A DNA stretch of 8,768 nt from the NCBI GenBank assembly GCA_003560455.1, contig PWIL01000053.1:1-8768 (forward strand). Direction: 5' to 3'. Shown piece by piece: positions 5,051 to 8,768 of this stretch (position 1 is the first letter of the stretch; each line of letters starts with the position of its first letter). This stretch comes from Mollicutes bacterium (GTDB taxonomy: Bacteria; Bacillota_I; Bacilli_A; RF39; UBA660). The notes beneath the pieces are model-generated. The model saw only the letters and a program-made list of their open reading frames with translations. It was not told the DNA's origin and searched no databases. The position numbers were made by a program, and so were the translations under genes.

Positions 5051-5305
5051 TTATTCCTTTCTAAACTTTTTAATATCATCTCTAATTTTTTTTAATAATG
5101 CCCCTGCGAAATCCTGCATGAAATCGTCCAATGTCATAATTTCCTCCTCAGGTTCATTTATGTAAATTATTTCTAATTCGTAAAAAGAGCAATTAATATT
5201 ATGGTCTTCTAAAAATTTAGTTATGAAGTCTATTTCAAAATCTGCAATATTGTCATAATCATACATGTTTTCTATTATTTTATCGATTAATTTATTATTA
5301 TCCAT
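5051..5305 (-). CDS. Small acidic protein of unknown function (84 aa)
   Basis: Not recognised. ATG at 5305 follows AAAGGATT with proper spacing. Very acidic first two thirds (YDYDNIADFEIDF, then EPEEEIMTLDDFMQDF) and a basic C-terminal helix (KKIRDDIKKFRKE); predicted largely helical, with no Cys cluster or membrane segment. Its start codon overlaps the end of the upstream amber-interrupted frame by 8 bases, so the two were probably translationally coupled. The convergent terminator at 4988-5022 closes both this gene and the AcrIII-1 operon. Confidence 0.65.
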   Translation of the reverse strand: MDNNKLIDKIIENMYDYDNIADFEIDFITKFLEDHNINCSFYELEIIYINEPEEEIMTLDDFMQDFAGALLKKIRDDIKKFRKE

Positions 5306-5480
5306 GTTTAATCCTTTCTTTTACTTTCATGAATCTAGCTATATTTATTTTTTTGTTTGCAATTATGCTAATTTCATTTAACTTTCTTTCAATCTACAAA
5401 AACCTTCTTTGAAACTCAATTTCTGCTTCGGGTCTTTGAAATGTAAATGAAATTATTTCACCTAACTTTTTTATATCCAT
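5298..5480 (-). pseudogene. Small gene interrupted by an in-frame TAG (59 residues plus amber)
   Basis: ATG at 5480 is preceded by a good ribosome binding site (AAAGGTGAT). Twenty-eight codons (MDIKKLGEIISFTFQRP and on) run to TAG at 5396-5394. The same frame then stays open for 31 more codons (IERKLNEISIIANKK and on) to TAA at 5300-5298, overlapping the ATG of the next gene by 8 bases. That tight overlap is what an intact upstream partner would show, so the TAG looks like a point mutation (for example from CAG). A TATAAT box at 5505-5500 could be its -10; the -35 is weak. I do not recognise the protein. Alternatives are a genuine 28-aa peptide, or amber readthrough. Confidence 0.5.
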
Positions 5481-5507
5481 AGAATCACCTTTTTATTTTA
5501 TTATATC

Positions 5508-5532
5508 AAAAAAGCCTGCAATTTATACAGGC
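5508..5532 (-). terminator. Terminator of the HNH gene
   Basis: On the minus strand, GCCTG (5532-5528), a 9-base loop, and CAGGC (5518-5514) are followed by TTTTTT. The HNH stop codon lies within it. The stem is short (5 bp), so termination may be partial, with readthrough into the small minus-strand genes downstream. Confidence 0.65.
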
Positions 5533-6089
5533 AGTATTTTTTTACTTTTTATGAAATCATTTAATTTAGATGCTACTAAATAAGTCATGCTAGATAATTG
5601 AAGTTCACCTAAATGAACATTAACCTGGTCTGTAAATAGTTCATTCATATTAATCGTTTTTTCAAATTCATTATAATATTTAATAAAATCTTCTTCTTTA
5701 ATATCAAAACTTTCTAATGCTAATTTAAAACTATCAATAGTTCCTTTAAAATCATATCCCATCAATGAACTACGCCTTTTATTATAAACCCAAATTAAAA
5801 AAGCATTTTTATCTGTTGTATCTGGGCTTAACTTATGACATTTTTTACACAACAAAAATAAATTGTCAAGTTCATCTTTCCCTCCTAATGCTTTAGGTAT
5901 TATATGACATCTTTCTAATTTTCCTTTTGTTTTTTCCCATGTTAATACTACATCTTCGCTAAAAAAATTTTCATTAATAGGCTTACCACATCCCCAACAG
6001 CTTGGCTCGTTAAAATCAATTAATATATACATATCTTTTATCTTTTTATCTTTCCAGTGATTAAATATATCATAGTTAGAATATTTCAT
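5523..6089 (-). CDS. HNH endonuclease
   Basis: A 188-aa protein with a complete HNH / treble-clef site. A first knuckle CWGC (C31, C34) is followed by RCHIIPKALGG (60-70, with H62 as metal/catalytic His), N76 in DNLFLLC, and a second knuckle CKKCH (81-85). HNH domains of this kind cut DNA in restriction enzymes, homing endonucleases and phage packaging proteins. The ~100-residue C-terminal extension is helical and matches nothing I recognise. ATG at 6089 follows GGAGCTATAAGA. It stands alone, without a methyltransferase next to it in the window, so a standard restriction-modification pair is not visible. A selfish, homing or defence nuclease remains possible. It is not next to terminase genes either. 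The fold is clear; the target is unknown. Confidence 0.85.
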   Translation of the reverse strand: MKYSNYDIFNHWKDKKIKDMYILIDFNEPSCWGCGKPINENFFSEDVVLTWEKTKGKLERCHIIPKALGGKDELDNLFLLCKKCHKLSPDTTDKNAFLIWVYNKRRSSLMGYDFKGTIDSFKLALESFDIKEEDFIKYYNEFEKTINMNELFTDQVNVHLGELQLSSMTYLVASKLNDFIKSKKILPV

Positions 6090-6215
6090 TCTTATAGCTC
6101 CAATCCGAAAATTTATTTAATTATTTTATAACATTTTTATTTTAAAGTATACATGGAATAAATTAGATATTTTAATAATTAACTTTAATTATTTAATTTA
6201 AACAATAGACATTCC

Positions 6216-6367
6216 AGTCTTACTCTTTGATGATTATGTAAGATTGATAAAAACACCTGTGTATGTTGGTATTACTAAGTTAGTGTTGTATATTAAAACT
6301 TTTTAATTCAATAATTGATTTTTAGTCTTACATATGATATAATTATTTAGTGTTAAGTAAGATTAAA
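6216..6367. repeat. Four GTAAGAYT motifs in two inverted pairs upstream of the recombinase
   Basis: AGTCTTAC at 6216-6223 and GTAAGATT at 6238-6245 form one inverted pair. TTTAGTCTTAC (6321-6331) and GTAAGATTAAA (6357-6367) form a second, longer pair (10 of 11 matching) that brackets the -10 box and start site of the recombinase promoter. They could be operators, or accessory/arm sites for the recombinase. The 6090-6383 interval between the HNH and recombinase genes holds only these repeats and the promoter; I see no coding frame in it. Confidence 0.5.
6315..6343 (+). promoter_or_regulatory. Promoter of the tyrosine recombinase gene
   Basis: TTGATT (6315-6320), a 17-base spacer, TATAAT (6338-6343). 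One GTAAGAYT motif (6324-6331, inverse) lies inside the spacer and another (6357-6364) just after the expected transcription start, so occupancy of these sites would affect transcription. Confidence 0.75.
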
Positions 6368-6392
6368 AAATATTTATCAGGAGGTGATTTTT

Positions 6393-6959
6393 ATTAATAC
6401 AGTCGAACCAATTCGAGATAAAAATAAAATAAAAGCAATGAAAGCAATTTTAAAAAGTACCAGCATTAGAAATTATTTACTTTTCACTTTAGGAATTAAT
6501 TCTGGCCTTAGAATTTCCGATTTATTGAAATTAAAAATTTCTGATGTAAGTAATGGAAAAATTAAAGACAATATATATATCCGAGAACAAAAAACAAATA
6601 AGGAAAAAGTCTTTGAAGTAAATAAATCTTCCAAAGATGCAATAAAAGAATATTTAACCAGTTTAGGTAAATATGAAATTGACTGGTATTTATTCAAGTC
6701 AAGGGAAGGGGATAACAAGCCTATTAGTAGAATGCAAGCATATGATATATTGAATGATGCTGCTAAATTATGTGGCATAACCGATAAAATAGGCACTCAT
6801 ACGCTTAGAAAAACATTTGGGTATCATGCAAGGATAAATGGAACGGATTTAAGTGTAATTCAGGATATATTTAATCACTCAAGTCCTGGGATTACAAAAA
6901 GATATATCGGTATTACACAAGATGAAAAGAAGCAAGTATATTTAAATTTGAATTTATAA
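6393..6959 (+). CDS. Tyrosine recombinase, catalytic domain only (integrase/invertase-like)
   Basis: Site-specific recombinase of the phage integrase / XerC-D family. All catalytic residues are visible (numbered from 6384): R43 in GLRISDL, K70 in EQKTNK, H139 and R142 in HTLRKTFGYH, H165 in FNHSS, and the nucleophile Y174 in KRYIGI. At about 190 residues it has only the catalytic domain; the N-terminal arm-binding and core-binding domains of typical integrases are missing, as in FimB/FimE-type recombinases. The frame opens with GTG at 6384, but that codon is embedded in AGGAGGTGAT, a perfect ribosome binding site (6379-6388). The codon properly spaced from it is ATT at 6393, so I propose ATT initiation; GTG at 6384 is the fallback. 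Integration, inversion or multimer resolution are all possible roles. Confidence 0.85.
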   Translation: MNTVEPIRDKNKIKAMKAILKSTSIRNYLLFTLGINSGLRISDLLKLKISDVSNGKIKDNIYIREQKTNKEKVFEVNKSSKDAIKEYLTSLGKYEIDWYLFKSREGDNKPISRMQAYDILNDAAKLCGITDKIGTHTLRKTFGYHARINGTDLSVIQDIFNHSSPGITKRYIGITQDEKKQVYLNLNL

Positions 6960-6975
6960 GGGTGAATTAATTTTC

Positions 6976-7023
6976 GGGTAAAGATAAGACTATTTTACGT
7001 AAATCCAAAGCTTATCTTTACCC
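6976..7023. repeat. Perfect 13-bp inverted repeat with a central palindrome
   Basis: GGGTAAAGATAAG (6976-6988) and CTTATCTTTACCC (7011-7023) are perfect inverted arms around a 22-base loop that itself contains the palindrome TTTACGTAAA (6994-7003). It begins 16 bases after the recombinase stop codon. No T-run follows the right arm, so it is not a standard intrinsic terminator, although it would fold strongly in RNA. A recombinase target/attachment site or an mRNA-stabilising hairpin are the options. Confidence 0.65.
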
Positions 7024-7112
7024 ATATATAAAAAGGAGGAACAGCCTTTACTAATTTTAATTATAACTATATAATAATATAATCATAATTTTATCAAAAA
7101 ACTAGCAGAATA

Positions 7113-7135
7113 CCCCCGTCCTCTATAGGCGGGGG
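7113..7135. repeat. Left-end sub-terminal hairpin of the IS605-type element
   Basis: A 9-bp stem with a bulged T at 7119: CCCCCG (7113-7118), CCT (7120-7122), loop CTAT, AGG (7127-7129), CGGGGG (7130-7135). It is the most GC-rich patch for several hundred bases, and its form matches TnpA-recognised imperfect hairpins. Confidence 0.7.
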
Positions 7136-7230
7136 ATGAATGCGTCATTAACTTCTTAAATTGTTTTACTGAAACACTATACATTCTAGTAAAATTATAT
7201 TACAATACTATTAGAAAGTGAGGTGAAAAT

Positions 7231-8478
7231 ATGTATCTATGTGTTAAACAGCAAATTAAAAAACTTACAAAAGAGCAGTATACGGATTTAAGAGAATTAT
7301 GTCATGTTGCTAAAAACTTGTATAATGTAGGTGTATATAATGTTAGACAATACTATTTTACTGAAAAAGAATATCTTAACTATAATAAGAATTATGTACT
7401 ATGTAAAAGTAACGAAAATTATAAATTGCTTAATAGTAATATGGCTCAACAAATATTAAAAGAAGTTGACGGATGTTTTAAGTCTTTTTTTGGACTTTTG
7501 AAGTTAGCTAAAAAAGGCAAATATGACTATAAATCTATTAAATTGCCTAATTATTTACCCAAAGATGATTTTACTACTCTTGTAATTGGATTTGTGAGAC
7601 TTAGTGAAAATGAATTAATAATACCGTTTTCAAATACGTATAAAAAAGAGCATAAACCAATTAAAGTAACTATACCTCCGATATTGAAAGATAAAAAAAT
7701 TAAAGAAATAAGGATTATTCCTAAATTTAAAGCAAGGTATTTTGAAATTCAATATACTTATGAAGTAGAAGAAATTCAAAGTGATTTAGATAACAACAAA
7801 GCACTTGGTATTGATTTAGGATTAAATAATCTTGCTACATGTGTAACTAACACAGGCGAATCATTCATTATTGATGGTAGGAGGCTTAAATCGGTTAATC
7901 AATGGTTTAATAAAGAAAACAGCAGATTACAAAGCATAAAAGATTTAAGAGGGATTAAAAATGTTACTAAAAAACAATACTTACTAGCAAGAAAAAGAAA
8001 TAATAGAGTTAATGATTATATCAATAAAACATGCAGATATATTATAAATTACTGTATTGATAATCAAATTGGTAATTTAGTAATAGGATATAATGAAACA
8101 TTACAAAGGAATATAAATATTGGTCGTAAAAATAACCAGAACTTTGTTAATATTCCAGTAGGTAATATAAAAGAAAAGTTAGAATATCTGTGTAAATTGT
8201 ATGGGATTAACTTCACTAAAAAAGAGGAATCATACACCAGTAAAGCAAGTTTTTTTGACAGTGATGAAATACCAAAATATAATCAAGACAATCCAATTGA
8301 CTATAAATTTAGCGGTAGAAGAATCAAAAGAGGATTGTATAAAACTAAAAAGGGAATGTTAATTAATGCAGATGTTAACGGTGCATTAAATATACTGAAA
8401 AAAAGTAGCGTTGTGAGTCTTAAGACTCTATACAGTAGCGGCGAAGTGGATACGCCTGTCCGTATTAGGATTGCCTAG
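7231..8478 (+). CDS. tnpB: TnpB RNA-guided nuclease (IS605 OrfB family), zinc-finger-less type
   Basis: A 415-aa TnpB, the ancestor-type relative of Cas12: a nuclease guided by an RNA made from the element's right end, thought to help retain the element at its donor site. The RuvC triad is intact: D195 in LGIDLGLNNLAT, E289 in LVIGYNE, D381 in NADVNGALNI. The N-terminal half is the wedge/REC-like region. Usual TnpBs have a CxxC...CxxC zinc finger between the second and third RuvC motifs. Here the corresponding segment (SYTSKASFFDSDEIP to FSGRRIKRGLY, about 335-370) contains no Cys. This appears to be a recognised sublineage and not damage, since the flanking motifs are well kept. ATG at 7231 follows GAGGTG. 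The 3' end overlaps the predicted guide RNA. Confidence 0.92.
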   Translation: MYLCVKQQIKKLTKEQYTDLRELCHVAKNLYNVGVYNVRQYYFTEKEYLNYNKNYVLCKSNENYKLLNSNMAQQILKEVDGCFKSFFGLLKLAKKGKYDYKSIKLPNYLPKDDFTTLVIGFVRLSENELIIPFSNTYKKEHKPIKVTIPPILKDKKIKEIRIIPKFKARYFEIQYTYEVEEIQSDLDNNKALGIDLGLNNLATCVTNTGESFIIDGRRLKSVNQWFNKENSRLQSIKDLRGIKNVTKKQYLLARKRNNRVNDYINKTCRYIINYCIDNQIGNLVIGYNETLQRNINIGRKNNQNFVNIPVGNIKEKLEYLCKLYGINFTKKEESYTSKASFFDSDEIPKYNQDNPIDYKFSGRRIKRGLYKTKKGMLINADVNGALNILKKSSVVSLKTLYSSGEVDTPVRIRIA

Positions 8479-8530
8479 TACAAAACGAAGCTCCCGCTTC
8501 TAAGCGAAGCGAAAGCGGTGAGTAGTTCAC
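8400..8530 (+). ncRNA. Predicted omega RNA (reRNA) scaffold at the right end of the TnpB element
   Basis: In IS200/IS605 elements the guide RNA scaffold comes from the 3' end of tnpB plus the right end. Here that stretch is unusually structured: a perfect 14-bp palindrome GAGTCTTAAGACTC (8415-8428), GGCG/CGCC (8440-8443 with 8453-8456), and GAAGC/GCTTC plus CCGCTT/AAGCGG pairings (8487-8518), ending in GAGTAGTTCAC (8520-8530). The guide would begin at 8531 and read CTTTCTGTTTTTTTCAGGAG. The 5' end of the RNA is a guess; the 3' scaffold end is set by analogy. Confidence 0.6.
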
Positions 8531-8555
8531 CTTTCTGTTTTTTTCAGGAGATAAC

Positions 8556-8580
8556 AAGGGATCCAATTGGATTCCCTTTT
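8556..8580 (+). terminator. Hairpin terminator between the IS element and the next gene
   Basis: AAGGGATCC (8556-8564) pairs with GGATTCCCTT (8569-8578) around AATT, with one bulged base, and is followed by TTTT then ATATT. It is oriented to stop plus-strand transcripts and is convergent with the minus-strand partial gene that ends at 8584. On the minus strand it lacks a good T-run. Confidence 0.65.
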
Positions 8581-8583
8581 ATA

Positions 8584-8768
8584 TTATTTAATCTGACTTT
8601 CATATTTATCAATAAGAGTAGGAAAGTGCCTAAATATACTTAATTCAGGATGTTCACCTACTAATTCAATTGCTTTCAAATAACCATCTTTCCATCTTTC
8701 AGGAGAATCAAGCCTTTTTTCCATTGATTGCTCCCAAGTTAATTTTTCGGCAACTTTAAAACAATCCG
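8584..8768 (-). CDS. Unknown protein, C-terminal 60 residues (start outside the window)
   Basis: A minus-strand frame enters at the window edge and stays open for 60 codons to TAA at 8586-8584. It reads DCFKVAEKLTWEQSMEKRL, then WKDGYLKAIELVGEHPELS, ending in YESQIK. Codon content and the charged, helical composition look like a real coding end, and the plus-strand terminator at 8556 lies just beyond it. I do not recognise the family. Possible internal starts within the window (for example ATG at 8724, of MEKRLDSPE) cannot be excluded but have no clear ribosome binding site. Confidence 0.6.
   Translation of the reverse strand, partial: DCFKVAEKLTWEQSMEKRLDSPERWKDGYLKAIELVGEHPELSIFRHFPTLIDKYESQIK

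Larger units (their letters stand above)
7095..8530 (+). mobile_element. IS200/IS605-family element carrying tnpB only
   Basis: The element is defined by tnpB plus two characteristic ends. Left end: a sub-terminal hairpin at 7113-7135, CCCCCG and CCT pairing with AGG and CGGGGG around the loop CTAT, with one unpaired T (7119). A bulged T in a short hairpin is the mark recognised by TnpA transposases of this family. Right end: the GC-rich hairpin region 8487-8518 followed by GAGTAGTTCAC, ending near 8530. No tnpA (Y1 transposase) lies inside, so movement would need TnpA in trans. The left boundary is approximate (somewhere in 7085-7112); a TTTAT at 7090-7094 could be the flanking target/TAM, but I cannot confirm it. 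Confidence 0.75.

Noticed and set aside
5523..6089. HNH gene as half of a restriction-modification system or as a terminase-linked HNH
   Set aside because: No methyltransferase, terminase or portal gene is visible nearby, so neither role can be supported from this window.
6976..7023. Inverted repeat as the intrinsic terminator of the recombinase gene
   Set aside because: The arms are perfect but no T-run follows (ATATATAAAAAGG comes next), and the 22-base loop is large. It is listed as a repeat instead.

Overview
The window is strongly AT-rich, with consensus sigma-A-type promoters (TTGACA/TATAAT) and strong AGGAGG ribosome binding sites. This suggests a low-GC Firmicute, probably a clostridial species. 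The gene content (ERF single-strand annealing protein, XRE-type regulator, small unknown proteins, tyrosine recombinase, HNH nuclease, DUF1874 protein) marks it as the early/control region of a prophage or another integrative element. It does not look like core chromosome. No tRNA, rRNA or CRISPR array is visible.

Layout. (1) 4-1052, plus strand: a 49-aa zinc-ribbon protein, an ERF recombinase and a Cys-rich small protein, closed by an intrinsic terminator. (2) 1053-1361: two more hairpin terminators and a short repeat cluster. (3) 1362-1883, minus strand: an XRE-family regulator, divergent from a tRNA CCA-adding enzyme (2047-3387, plus). Between them lie back-to-back consensus promoters and an inverted repeat that could be an operator. 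(4) 3388-3828: a GC-rich leader with an 11-bp tandem repeat and alternative hairpins, then a 109-aa unknown protein. (5) 3841-5022: a second, near-identical copy of the cca promoter/leader drives a three-gene operon. Its last gene is a DUF1874 / AcrIII-1-type protein, a family that includes viral ring nucleases that inactivate type III CRISPR signalling. (6) 5051-6089, minus strand: an 84-aa unknown, a small gene broken by an in-frame amber codon, and an HNH endonuclease. (7) 6090-7023, plus strand: a catalytic-domain-only tyrosine recombinase with its promoter, surrounded by short repeats and followed by a perfect 13-bp inverted repeat. (8) About 7095-8530: an IS200/IS605-type element with tnpB only, including a left-end hairpin and a right end that should encode the guide RNA. 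(9) 8584-8768, minus strand: the C-terminal part of an unknown gene running off the window.

How it works together (inference): the XRE regulator probably controls two operons through the same duplicated promoter/operator. One begins with a tRNA 3'-end repair enzyme and the other ends with a cyclic-tetraadenylate-degrading anti-CRISPR. This looks like a co-regulated counter-defence module switched on at induction or entry. The three unknown small proteins in these operons (3499, 3945, 4385) are candidates for further anti-defence factors.
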